From positions 124,001 to 188,000 of the forward strand of contig NZ_QGLL01000006.1 of assembly GCF_003202695.1 (NCBI RefSeq): a DNA stretch of 64,000 bases, given 5' to 3'. The notes beneath the pieces are model-generated. The model was not told the DNA's origin. It saw only the letters and a program-made list of their open reading frames with translations, and made no database searches. A program made the position numbers and the translations under genes. This DNA is from Bifidobacterium asteroides (GTDB lineage: Bacteria; Actinomycetota; Actinomycetes; Actinomycetales; Bifidobacteriaceae). Position 1 is the first letter of the stretch, and each line of letters starts with the position of its first letter. This document shows, piece after piece, positions 8,984 to 16,320 of the stretch.

Positions 8984-9742
8984 TCAGAGCCAGGAGTCGG
9001 TGACTGGACGGCGGCCTTGGGAGAGCAGGTATTGGTTGAAGTGGTCCCGCCACTTGGCCTGTGCCTGCCGCTGCCAGTCCATAAGGGAGTCCATGGTGAT
9101 TCGCGCCACCTGGGGGAAGAGGGTGGTCATGGGCTTGATCAGGTCCACGGCCGCCACGGTATCCGCCGTAGCATCATGGAAGTTTCCATGGGGGATGACA
9201 CCATAATACTCGCTGGTCAGCTCCAAGGTGCGGCGGCCCGACCGGTGGGAGATCTCCCTGTCCAGGACCAGAGGGTCCACTACCAGCAGATCCCCCTCGC
9301 CCAGGGGCTTGACTGATCCTGAGCACCAGTGGGCTATGTCCCCGTCCAGCATATGCACGTCGAAGGGGGCGTTGTAGGCCAGCAGGGGGATGCGCTTGTC
9401 CTGGGCGCGGGCAATGAACCCGGCCATCTGCGCGGTGGCCAGCTCGGGTTCCATGCCCTCGGCGGCCAGCTGCTGGTCGGTGAATCCGTTGACCCGGCTG
9501 GCCCCTTTGCTGATATGCCGGTGCGGGTTGACAATCCAGGTGGCCACCACATCCCCTGAATAGCCCTTGGCCGGGTCGCGCAGAACCAGGCTGGCCGAGA
9601 CGATGCCGTCCTTGCCTGGTTTGGTGCCCGTGGTCTCGGTGTCGAACCCCAGAAGCCAGGAGTCTCCTAGGCGAGTCGACCCCTCCTGTTGCGGGGCGGA
9701 CTGAAGTGCCTGTTCCATGCTGGTGTGCGCAGTGTCTTCCAT
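8984..9742 (-). CDS. DnaQ-like 3'-5' exonuclease (DEDDh family)
   Basis: A 252-residue exonuclease of the DNA polymerase III epsilon-subunit fold. The acidic metal ligands are visible: D34 and E36 in FDTETTG, a later D in YNAPFDVHML, and the H-x4-D of HDATADT, so all four DEDDh catalytic positions are kept. It is a stand-alone domain, without helicase or UvrC extensions, so a proofreading or DNA/RNA-processing role cannot be separated. The start has a GAGAGG Shine-Dalgarno sequence. It is upstream of and co-directional with murE, 171 nt away, and probably not in the same unit. Confidence 0.88.
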   Translation of the reverse strand: MEDTAHTSMEQALQSAPQQEGSTRLGDSWLLGFDTETTGTKPGKDGIVSASLVLRDPAKGYSGDVVATWIVNPHRHISKGASRVNGFTDQQLAAEGMEPELATAQMAGFIARAQDKRIPLLAYNAPFDVHMLDGDIAHWCSGSVKPLGEGDLLVVDPLVLDREISHRSGRRTLELTSEYYGVIPHGNFHDATADTVAAVDLIKPMTTLFPQVARITMDSLMDWQRQAQAKWRDHFNQYLLSQGRRPVTDSWL

Positions 9743-9842
9743 AAATGTGATTTCCTCTCAGTCATCATGGTAACCGAGGGCCGGCCGACTAGCGACCGGG
9801 TCGAAACCGTCACGGGCGAGGGGGGATGGCACAATAGGGAGT

Positions 9843-10496
9843 GTGGCAGATACCAGCGAGCTCGAAAGCAGAAAACGTCAATTCGAGGCCCTGGCCATGC
9901 CTGCGGTGGATGTGCTCTATCGCCAGGCCATGCGCCTGACCAACAACCCCGACGACGCCCAGGATCTGGTCCAGGACACCTTTGAGCGAGGATTCAAGGC
10001 CTTCGACCGCTTCCAGCCCGGCAGCAACTTTGAGGCTTGGATGACCACCATTGAGCGCAATGCCTATTTCAACCAGTACCACAAGGCCAAGCGGCGCCCG
10101 CAACGGGCCAACGACTCAACAGGCGAGTACAACGACTGGGACATCTATTCGGCCTCGGAGCATGGATCCGAGGGGCTCAAATCCGCCGAGCAGGAATACA
10201 TGGAGACCTTTGCTCCCGAGGAGATCATGGCCGCCCTGGACCGGCTCAGTCCGGAACGTCGACGGGTCTTCATCGACGCAGCCATCGACGGCAAGAGCTA
10301 TCAGCAAGTGGCCGACGAGGAGGGCATCAAGATCGGTACGGTCATGAGCCGGCTGAACCGGGCGCGATCACAGCTGCGCCAGGAGCTGGAGCGGTATGCC
10401 AAGGAGCGCGGCTACCAGCACGAGCACGAGGCTGTGGACAAGCCCTCAGCGGAACGTCATAGACCGGTTGAGGCCGGACCTAGTATAAAAAAATAG
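9843..10496 (+). CDS. ECF RNA polymerase sigma factor, SigR/SigH-like
   Basis: A 217-residue sigma-70 family factor with only regions 2 and 4. Region 2 has DVLYRQAMRLTNNPDDAQDLVQDTF, compressed here as MRLTNNPDDAQDLVQDTF; region 4 has a helix-turn-helix DGKSYQQVADEEGIKIGTVMS. The match is closest in style to the SigR/SigH group that controls thiol-oxidative and heat stress in actinobacteria. The next gene is a small cysteine-rich anti-sigma candidate and the one after (opposite strand) is bL37. The start is a GTG with no good Shine-Dalgarno sequence; a CACAAT hexamer ends 6 nt before it (9832-9837), suggesting a leaderless mRNA. Confidence 0.9.
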   Translation: MADTSELESRKRQFEALAMPAVDVLYRQAMRLTNNPDDAQDLVQDTFERGFKAFDRFQPGSNFEAWMTTIERNAYFNQYHKAKRRPQRANDSTGEYNDWDIYSASEHGSEGLKSAEQEYMETFAPEEIMAALDRLSPERRRVFIDAAIDGKSYQQVADEEGIKIGTVMSRLNRARSQLRQELERYAKERGYQHEHEAVDKPSAERHRPVEAGPSIKK

Positions 10497-10557
10497 AGAT
10501 CAGCAGCAAGGGGCATCGAGGGCCCCGAGGATCAAATATCAGGAAGCGGGCAGGAGC

Positions 10558-10845
10558 ATGGACCGACGCGTGGAGATGAGTCACTACGCCTACGATGATG
10601 GAGGCGCTGTCAGGGTGACCCACACCAGCCTGCGCATCTATCAGGATGCCTCCTGCGTGAATCCCAGTGACTGCTTCGATCCGGAATCCTGCTGCGACGA
10701 GCGCGAGCGCATGGTCATCGAGGAGCTGCGTCGGTATCTGCGCCCTGAATGCGCACCGGAGTGTCTGCTGGATCGGCTCAGGCATATGTTCGATCAGATG
10801 GATGAACTGGAGCAGGGGACGCCGGATCGCAGTATGGACAAGTAG
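10558..10845 (+). CDS. Small cysteine-rich protein, probable RsrA-like anti-sigma factor
   Basis: A 95-residue acidic protein, preceded by GGCAGGAGC, 61 nt after the sigma gene. It has six cysteines (33, 39, 45, 46, 65, 69) and histidines at 9, 22 and 76. The second half (DCFDPESCCDERERMVIEEL onward) can be aligned by eye with the C-terminal part of RsrA-type anti-sigma factors. The usual zinc-binding HxxxCxxC is not present: the cysteine pairs are spaced C-x5-CC and C-x3-C. Position and composition argue for a redox-sensing anti-sigma factor for the preceding gene. The name rests on context more than on sequence. Confidence 0.7.
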   Translation: MDRRVEMSHYAYDDGGAVRVTHTSLRIYQDASCVNPSDCFDPESCCDERERMVIEELRRYLRPECAPECLLDRLRHMFDQMDELEQGTPDRSMDK

Positions 10846-10944
10846 GTCCAGTCGGTTTCCTTGGCAGGTCAGGAGTCCTGTCAGACTATTGCAGAGATCA
10901 TGGTCGTGCTTATGCAGCCATGGTTTTTATTTATATATGCAAGA

Positions 10945-10967
10945 CCCCGGCACCATTGGTGCCGGGG
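10945..10967 (-). terminator. Hairpin downstream of bL37
   Basis: A perfect 10-bp GC-rich stem (10945-10954 pairing with 10958-10967) closes a 3-nt loop, 7 nt beyond the bL37 stop codon. On the minus strand it is followed by A/T-rich sequence (tatataaataaaaa) and not by a clean U tract, so it is a probable but imperfect intrinsic terminator. It also lies 99 nt after the anti-sigma gene on the plus strand and could serve it. Confidence 0.65.
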
Positions 10968-10974
10968 CAGACGA

Positions 10975-11049
10975 TCAGGTATTCGGCCTCTTGCCGTGGT
11001 TGGCGGCCTTCTTGCGGCGATCCCTGCGCTTGCGTCCGCGCATGCCCAT
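10975..11049 (-). CDS. Large-subunit ribosomal protein bL37 (24 residues)
   Basis: A very short gene encoding 24 residues, half of them Lys or Arg, beginning M-G-M-R-G-R-K-R-R-D-R-R and ending ANHGKRPNT. This matches the actinobacterial bL37 peptide found in mycobacterial 50S structures, which begins AKRGRKKR and ends with the same ANHGKRPN motif. An AGGAGA Shine-Dalgarno sequence lies 6 nt before the ATG, and a hairpin follows. In actinobacteria this gene commonly lies beside the SigH/RsrA pair, as here. It would stabilise 23S rRNA. Confidence 0.88.
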   Translation of the reverse strand: MGMRGRKRRDRRKKAANHGKRPNT

Positions 11050-11134
11050 GATTGGTCTCCTTTGCTACTGATAATCCGATAAACCTTGTCGATTATCGCA
11101 CACCGGGCTGACTGTTGTCGACCAGCTAGGCCTT

Positions 11135-12103
11135 TCAGATCTGTTGCGCCCGGTATCCCACCTGGGTGGTGTAGACGGCAGCAGGCTGCAGAATGACCAG
11201 GTTCCGGCCTGTCCGGAAGGCATTGGCGTAGGCGGTCATGGGTTCCACGGCAACGCCGGCCGGGCGCATGTCGGCGTAGAAGCCGGTCCCAGTGCAGACC
11301 TGCCAGGAGGTGATGGTGTCATCGCCCCAGAGCTGAATGCGGATGCCGTCCGGCCTGGTGAACCAGGCCGAACAGGTCCCGTCGTCATCACGTTCCACAT
11401 CGGTCCAGGCATCGTCGAAGGCTGCATCTTCACCCAGCACAGTGCCTTGACGCAGATCAGTTCGTCCCTGGACGGGTTCGGTGCCGGTAGGCAGCAGTCT
11501 GTCCGGATCGACCACCACATGGGTGCTGCAGGGGATGGTCAGGGTGCAGGGGGCGTTGTCCTTCTGGATCTGGTCGCCGATGCCCTGCTTGCCGTTGGAC
11601 AGCCAGGGGTGGATGCCGAAGGCCCAGGGCGCGGCCTCGTCACCCAGATTCACGGCTCGGGTGGTCATGGTCAGCCCCAGGTCGTCCAGGGTGTAGGTAA
11701 CAGTGACCACGACATCGAAGGGGTATCCGGCCATATCGGGCACCCGCCAGGATAGGCTGACGGAGTCCTCAGCCAGGACCTGCAAGTGCCAATAGGCGCG
11801 GTATCCGTAGCCGTGAATGGCGGTGCGCCGGTCGTGCTCGTCGATGGGCAGAGTGTAGGTGTGGCCCTGGAAGTCGTAGGTGCCGTCCTCGATGCGGTTA
11901 GGGAAGGGGACCAGGACGTTCCCGTTGCTGCATGGTACGGTTCCATCCGGGTCGAATGAGGCAAGCAGATCCTTTCCCCGGTATTTCAGGACACGCAGGA
12001 TGGCTCCCAGCTCGGTCACCACTGCTTCGTAGTCCCCGTGACGGATGCTGTACTGCTGTCCGGTCCGGGGCACGGCCCCGCCCATCATCTTGTTCGTGTG
12101 CAT
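11135..12103 (-). CDS. Aldose 1-epimerase family protein
   Basis: A 322-residue GalM-fold protein that interconverts alpha and beta anomers of hexoses or related sugars. Recognisable parts are the N-terminal VVTELGAILRVLKYRGKDLL, the substrate-loop region FPNRIEDGTYDF, the catalytic-histidine strands with HGYGY and FGIHPWLS, and the C-terminal VEPMTAYANAF. The reading frame stays open far upstream, but the start at 12103 (MHTNK) is preferred because GTGGGAG precedes it and the fold begins right after. It is divergent from ispH. The exact sugar cannot be told. Confidence 0.88.
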   Translation of the reverse strand: MHTNKMMGGAVPRTGQQYSIRHGDYEAVVTELGAILRVLKYRGKDLLASFDPDGTVPCSNGNVLVPFPNRIEDGTYDFQGHTYTLPIDEHDRRTAIHGYGYRAYWHLQVLAEDSVSLSWRVPDMAGYPFDVVVTVTYTLDDLGLTMTTRAVNLGDEAAPWAFGIHPWLSNGKQGIGDQIQKDNAPCTLTIPCSTHVVVDPDRLLPTGTEPVQGRTDLRQGTVLGEDAAFDDAWTDVERDDDGTCSAWFTRPDGIRIQLWGDDTITSWQVCTGTGFYADMRPAGVAVEPMTAYANAFRTGRNLVILQPAAVYTTQVGYRAQQI

Positions 12104-12275
12104 GCTCCCACTTCCATAGTGCCGTTGATGCTTGGTACGCCACCATCCTAGCGCCTGAGCGGTCTTGGCTTCTTGGTGAAAGAGTGGCAGATGGGCTTCC
12201 GGGTTCCGCCCTGGCTTTCTACCATGGTATTGCAGCGTCCGGGACCGTCCGGATTGACATCGATAAGGAGCGGCA

Positions 12276-13367
12276 GTGTCAGGATTTCGGACCACCGTGT
12301 GCGAACAGCCGACCCAGCAGGGGCAGGGGCGCGTCGTCTTGGCTGATCCGCGCGGGTTCTGCGCAGGGGTGGACCGGGCCATCCAGACTGTGCAGACCAT
12401 CCTGGATGCGGACAACCCCCACCAGGGACTGCCGCCGGTCTATGTGCGACGGCAAATAGTCCACAACCGGCATGTGGTCGAGGATCTGACCCAGCGAGGG
12501 GCCGTGTTCGTGGACGAACTGGACCAGATTCCCGAGCGGGCTGTTCGTGCCGGGGTGCCCGTGGTCTTCTCGGCTCATGGAATCGCTCCCTCGGTGGTCA
12601 AGGAGGCCCAGCGGCGGGGGATGCGCGTGGTTGACGCCTCATGCCCCCTGGTCAGCAAGGTCCACAGGGAGGTTCAGCGCTTCGTGCGGGACGGCTACTC
12701 GATCATCTATATAGGCCATCGGGGGCACGACGAGGCTATTGGAGTCATGGGGGAGGCCCCGGACCGGGTTCACCTGGTGGAGCATGAGGCCGATATCGAC
12801 GCTTTGAACTTCGGGCCGGACACGCCGCTGGTCATGCTGACCCAGACCACCTTGAGCCTGGATGAGACCGCCGATCTGGCTACGGCCCTGCGTCTACGAT
12901 TCCCCTGGATAGAGGAGCCGCCGGGATCCGACATCTGCTACGCCACGCAGAACAGGCAGCAGGCTGTCAAGATGGTGGCGGGCCAGGCGGACTGCATGAT
13001 TGTAGTGGGGTCGGCCAACTCCTCCAACTCGGTGCGTTTGGTCGAGGTGGCCCGTCAGGCCCTGGAGGTCCGCTTTCCAGGTCAGGGCGGGCAAAGGGCT
13101 CATCGGGTAGACGATGCTGGTGAGCTCGATCCCGCCTGGCTGCAGAGCATGGATTCCGTGGGGCTCACTTCGGGTGCTTCGGTTCCCGAGCATCTGGTTC
13201 AGGCGGTGCTGGAGACCTTGGCCTCTCGGGGGTTCACCCAGGTGACTAGAGCCCGGGCAGTCGAGGAGCATATGCATTTCGTCCTGCCTGCCGCCCTGCG
13301 CTCTGCACGGGTGTCCAGGAAGGTTGGGCCAGCCACAGGGCTGACGAACTCTTCAGTCAGTGGCTAG
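12276..13367 (+). CDS. ispH: 4-hydroxy-3-methylbut-2-enyl diphosphate reductase
   Basis: A 363-residue iron-sulfur enzyme of the MEP isoprenoid pathway that makes IPP and DMAPP from HMBPP. The three cluster ligands are in LADPRGFCAGVDRAI (C29), VDASCPLVSKVH and GSDICYATQNRQ. Other family motifs are VFSAHGIAP, GHRGHDEAIG, TQTTLSLDET, the substrate-binding VGSANSSNS and LTSGASVPE. The GTG start is supported by AAGGAG 8 nt upstream. Its 3' end overlaps the convergent ybaK gene by 15 bp. A single gene, with no other MEP genes nearby. Confidence 0.96.
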   Translation: MSGFRTTVCEQPTQQGQGRVVLADPRGFCAGVDRAIQTVQTILDADNPHQGLPPVYVRRQIVHNRHVVEDLTQRGAVFVDELDQIPERAVRAGVPVVFSAHGIAPSVVKEAQRRGMRVVDASCPLVSKVHREVQRFVRDGYSIIYIGHRGHDEAIGVMGEAPDRVHLVEHEADIDALNFGPDTPLVMLTQTTLSLDETADLATALRLRFPWIEEPPGSDICYATQNRQQAVKMVAGQADCMIVVGSANSSNSVRLVEVARQALEVRFPGQGGQRAHRVDDAGELDPAWLQSMDSVGLTSGASVPEHLVQAVLETLASRGFTQVTRARAVEEHMHFVLPAALRSARVSRKVGPATGLTNSSVSG

Positions 13368-13859
13368 AGGCGCGGTTTTGGCCTTGAGAACCCGTATCAG
13401 ATCTTGCGGATCCAGTCCCAGGCTGATGCCGCGCTTGCCGCCGGAGACCATGATGGTGTCGAATTCCAGTGCGCCCTGGTCCAGCACGGTCATGTGTGCG
13501 GTGCGCTGGCCGAAAGGCGATATGCCACCCAGGACGTATCCGCTCTCCCGTTCGGCCTGGGCCTTGTCGGCCATGCGTGCCTTCTTGGCTCCTACGGCGG
13601 CTGCCAGGTGCTTGAGGTTCAGGTGGCCGGTCACCGGTACAATGCCGATGACCCGCTCCTTGCCCGTGTCAGCCATTAGGGTCTTGTAGACCATGCGCGG
13701 ATCCAGGCCCAGCTTTTTGGCCGCCTCGATGCCGTACCCCTGGTCCATATGGTCGGCGCTGTGATGATACTCGTGAATGGTGAATGGAATCCCCAGACGA
13801 TCCAGCTGGGCCATGGCCGGAGTCGCAGCCTCCGAGTCCGCCCTTTTCTTCTTGCTCAT
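13353..13859 (-). CDS. ybaK: Cys-tRNA(Pro)/Cys-tRNA(Cys) deacylase, YbaK/EbsC family
   Basis: A 168-residue editing domain that hydrolyses mischarged Cys-tRNA(Pro) in trans. The family pattern is clear: the N-terminal IPFTIHEYHHS, then AAKKLGLDPRMVYKTLMAD with the conserved lysine, GIVPVTGHLNLKHLAAA and the YVLGGISPFGQ loop. The C-terminal DQGALEFDTIMVSGGKRG and GLDPQDLI are also typical. The gene is monocistronic and its end overlaps ispH by 15 bp, tail to tail. Family assignment is firm; substrate preference within the family is inferred. Confidence 0.93.
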   Translation of the reverse strand: MSKKKRADSEAATPAMAQLDRLGIPFTIHEYHHSADHMDQGYGIEAAKKLGLDPRMVYKTLMADTGKERVIGIVPVTGHLNLKHLAAAVGAKKARMADKAQAERESGYVLGGISPFGQRTAHMTVLDQGALEFDTIMVSGGKRGISLGLDPQDLIRVLKAKTAPLATD

Positions 13860-13939
13860 GACTCCATGCTAAGGTACTGACCGTTTACATAGGCTTTTAG
13901 GGGGTGTCTTTAGCGCCACTTGCGCGGAAAGGGTAGTCC

Positions 13940-14536
13940 ATGACCGCAGTCAATGCCTGGCTGCTCGATGCGGTGACGGGCGGATGGGGGCTGGCCGTGC
14001 TTTTCCTGGCCGCCTTTTTGGATGCCCTGATCATTCCCATACCCACGGAGCTTATGGTCCTGGCCACGGCTTCAGCCTTTCGAGCTTCTGGTCGACCCCT
14101 GCCCGTATTGGTCTTCCTAGTATGCGCTTTAGCTTTTGCGGGCGGCGATGCCTGCACTTATGAGCTGGGGCGATTGGTCCCGCTGAATCGTCTGGCCGTC
14201 TTTCGCGGGGCAGCAGGCAAGGCAGTGACTTCCTGGGCTCACCGGGCTCTGCTGCGGGGAGGTGGCTTCTTCACGCTGGCCTCGCGTTTCGTGCCCTCGG
14301 GCCGGACTGTGGTCAATCTGACTGCCGGGGCGGCGCGGTATCCGCTGAGCCGTTACCTGCCCCTGGCTGCACTGGCCGGTCTGCTCTGGTCGATCTATAT
14401 GTGGACCTTGGGATATCTGGCTGCCTCTTGGCTGGAAAACAATCCTCTGGCCGTCATGGCCATCGGTTTTCTGGCAGGCATGGTCGTCGGCCTGGTCTGC
14501 GACCTGGCCATGCGGGCGCTCACCCGGAGGCGCTGA
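13940..14536 (+). CDS. DedA family membrane protein
   Basis: A 198-residue integral membrane protein of the DedA/VTT (SNARE-associated) family, linked to lipid flipping and membrane homeostasis. It has an N-terminal re-entrant or membrane segment with FLDALIIPIPTEL, the conserved Gly/Asp-rich AGGDACTYELGR segment, and the family motif SRFVPSGRTVVNLTAG, followed by two C-terminal membrane helices. Start ATG with GGAAAGGG upstream. It stands alone, and a hairpin shared with gap follows. Confidence 0.88.
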   Translation: MTAVNAWLLDAVTGGWGLAVLFLAAFLDALIIPIPTELMVLATASAFRASGRPLPVLVFLVCALAFAGGDACTYELGRLVPLNRLAVFRGAAGKAVTSWAHRALLRGGGFFTLASRFVPSGRTVVNLTAGAARYPLSRYLPLAALAGLLWSIYMWTLGYLAASWLENNPLAVMAIGFLAGMVVGLVCDLAMRALTRRR

Positions 14537-14545
14537 TCACAGCAA

Positions 14546-14575
14546 GGGGTCCGTCCCCCGTAGGGAACGGACCCC
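14546..14575. terminator. Hairpin between convergent DedA gene and gap
   Basis: A 9-bp perfect inverted repeat (14546-14554 with 14567-14575, GGGGTCCGT arm) with a 12-nt loop lies between the convergent DedA and gap genes. It can act on both strands as a shared intrinsic terminator, although neither side has a long U tract. Confidence 0.6.
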
Positions 14576-14609
14576 GTAATCGCTATATCCGGAAGAACCG
14601 GCTGGATGC

Positions 14610-15665
14610 TCAGTCGCCCAGTTCGGCGAAGTAGAGCAGGGTGCGGATCATGTTGCTGGTGAAGCCGTACTCGTTGTCGTAGAAGGCAACGGTGCGGACC
14701 AGCTGATCGTCCCCGTGGGTGTTGACATCGGTCTGCGTGGGATCGAAGATGCCGCCGTGGGTGTCGCCGATCACGTCGGAGGAGACAATGCCCTCGTCGT
14801 TGTAGCCGAAGTAGTCCTTGCCCTCGAAGGCCTTCTTGGCGGCGTCGTTGATCTCGTCGACGGTGACCTTCTTGTCCAGGACGCAGGTCAGCTCGGTGAC
14901 GGAACCGGATGGAACGGCCACACGCTGCGCATGGCCCTGCAGCTTGCCGTCAACAGAGGGAACGACCTTGCCGATGGCCTTGGCGGCACCAGTGGAGTGC
15001 TCGATGGTGTTGATGGCGGCGGCGCGAGTGTTGCGCGGCTTGTTGCCCTTGGGGCCGTCCAGCAGCATCTGGGAGCCGGTGTAGGCATGGATGGTGGTCA
15101 TATAGCCGATGCGGATGCCGAAGTTGTCATCCAGCATCTTGACCATAGCGGCCAGAGATCCGGTGGTGCAGGAACCGGCGGAGATGATCTTGTCGGAAGG
15201 CTTCAGGGTCTCCTGGTTGACGCCGTAGACCACGGTGGGCGTGGTGTCGTCCTTGGCAGGGGCGGAGATCAGAACCTTCTTGGCTCCGGCATTCAGGTGG
15301 GCCTGGGACTTCTCGGCCGAGGTGTAGAAGCCGGTGCACTCCAGCACGTAGTCGACGCCGTCGTTCTTCACCCATGGGATGTTATTGGCATCCTTCTCGG
15401 CGTAGACCGGGTACTCCTTGCCGTCCACCACGATGGCGGTGTCGGTGGAGGTGACCGAGACAGGGGTGCCGTCGTCGTGACGGAAGGTGCCCTGAGTGCT
15501 GTCGTACTTGAGCAGATAGGCCAGAATGGCCGGGGTGGTCAGATCGTTGATGGCGGCAACCTCGATGTTGGAGGCGTCGCCGCCACGGGCCTGGAGCTCA
15601 AAGATGCGCCGGAAGGCCAGACGACCGATACGTCCGAATCCGTTGATGCCAATCTTTACTGTCAT
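14610..15665 (-). CDS. gap: Glyceraldehyde-3-phosphate dehydrogenase, type I
   Basis: A 351-residue glycolytic enzyme that makes 1,3-bisphosphoglycerate with NAD; central to the bifid shunt. The Rossmann motif [14 protein letters not shown] is N-terminal, ECTGFYTS and the catalytic cysteine loop [12 protein letters not shown] are central, and [22 protein letters not shown] and YDNEYGF follow. After the catalytic Cys-Thr-Thr comes Gly-Ser in place of the usual Asn-Cys. A GGGAGA Shine-Dalgarno sequence precedes the ATG. It has its own promoter and a dyad in the leader, and ends at the shared hairpin, so it is monocistronic. Confidence 0.97.
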   Translation of the reverse strand: MTVKIGINGFGRIGRLAFRRIFELQARGGDASNIEVAAINDLTTPAILAYLLKYDSTQGTFRHDDGTPVSVTSTDTAIVVDGKEYPVYAEKDANNIPWVKNDGVDYVLECTGFYTSAEKSQAHLNAGAKKVLISAPAKDDTTPTVVYGVNQETLKPSDKIISAGSCTTGSLAAMVKMLDDNFGIRIGYMTTIHAYTGSQMLLDGPKGNKPRNTRAAAINTIEHSTGAAKAIGKVVPSVDGKLQGHAQRVAVPSGSVTELTCVLDKKVTVDEINDAAKKAFEGKDYFGYNDEGIVSSDVIGDTHGGIFDPTQTDVNTHGDDQLVRTVAFYDNEYGFTSNMIRTLLYFAELGD

Positions 15666-15685
15666 TCAATTCTCCCTTGGAGATT

Positions 15686-15775
15686 GGCCGTATACAGCAC
15701 AAAAATTACCGGACCGTATATGGCCGATTACTGATAACATCTCATAGTTTATAGAACCCTGTGTACTTATAGCAA
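15686..15775 (-). promoter_or_regulatory. Probable gap promoter with a dyad in the 5' leader
   Basis: On the minus strand a TTGCTA (15770-15775) and a TATAAA (15748-15753) are 16 bp apart, a reasonable sigma-70 type promoter. Transcription from it would give a leader of about 75 nt. That leader holds an inverted repeat: GGCCGTATAC (15686-15695) against GTATATGGCC (15716-15725), 9 of 10 matching, which could be an operator or an RNA hairpin. Confidence 0.5.
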
Positions 15776-15824
15776 GCGATTACACGGGTTGTGCCGAGGA
15801 AAAAACGAACAAAATTATTGGTAG

Positions 15825-15852
15825 GTTTTGTTGTTTGTTTGCACAACAAAAC
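15825..15852 (-). terminator. Hairpin just after the Spx/ArsC-like gene
   Basis: A 9-bp perfect inverted repeat (GTTTTGTTG, 15825-15833, with 15844-15852) lies 2 nt past the stop codon of the Spx/ArsC-like gene. The stem is AT-rich and the downstream minus-strand sequence has T-rich runs (aattttgttcgtttttt), so it is likely the end of the azlC-azlD-thiN-arsC unit. Confidence 0.55.
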
Positions 15853-15854
15853 GA

Positions 15855-16280
15855 TCAAGAATTGTGAGAATTTTCGTTCGTATCGGCCAGCCAATCCTCC
15901 CACTGCTGCTGACGGAATCCGACTAGGACATGCCGGCCATCCAGCAGGATGGGACGCTTGACCAGCATGCCATCGGTGGACAGCAGCTGCAGAGCTTGCT
16001 TCGTATCCATCTGCGGCAGGCGCTTGCTCAGCCCCTGGCTGCGATAGGCCTGACCCGAGGTATTGAAGAATCGTCGGATGGGCAGGCCGCTCATGTCCAG
16101 CCAGTCGGACAGTTCCTCCTGGGTGGGGCGGTACTCCTTGATGTCACGCTCGGTGAAGTCCACATTGTGATCACGCAGCCAGGCGCGGGCCTTGGCGCAG
16201 GTGGAACAGCGGCTGTAGCAGATGAAGAGCGGGTGTTCGACTGTCGGGATCGCTGATTGCGCGGTTGATGCTGCTGTCAT
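15855..16280 (-). CDS. ArsC/Spx family thioredoxin-fold protein
   Basis: A 141-residue arsenate-reductase-like protein with a thioredoxin fold. The N-terminal strand ends in YSRCSTCAKARAWL, giving a CxxC redox pair, followed by FTERDIKEYRPTQEEL and the family motif RRFFNTSGQAYR. The C-terminal VKRPILLDGRHVLVGFR is typical of the ArsC/YffB/Spx group. Whether it reduces arsenate or is a Spx-like redox regulator cannot be told from the sequence. No arsenic genes are near. It is the last gene of a minus-strand run azlC-azlD-thiN-arsC; AAGGAAG precedes the start. Confidence 0.85.
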   Translation of the reverse strand: MTAASTAQSAIPTVEHPLFICYSRCSTCAKARAWLRDHNVDFTERDIKEYRPTQEELSDWLDMSGLPIRRFFNTSGQAYRSQGLSKRLPQMDTKQALQLLSTDGMLVKRPILLDGRHVLVGFRQQQWEDWLADTNENSHNS

Positions 16281-16320
16281 AGGTCTTCCTTTCCGGATAG
16301 GGCTTGCAGGTCAAGCGGGC

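Noticed and set aside
12104-12415. Upstream extension of the aldose epimerase frame
   Set aside because: It would overlap the ispH coding region antisense, and a good Shine-Dalgarno sequence exists at 12103.
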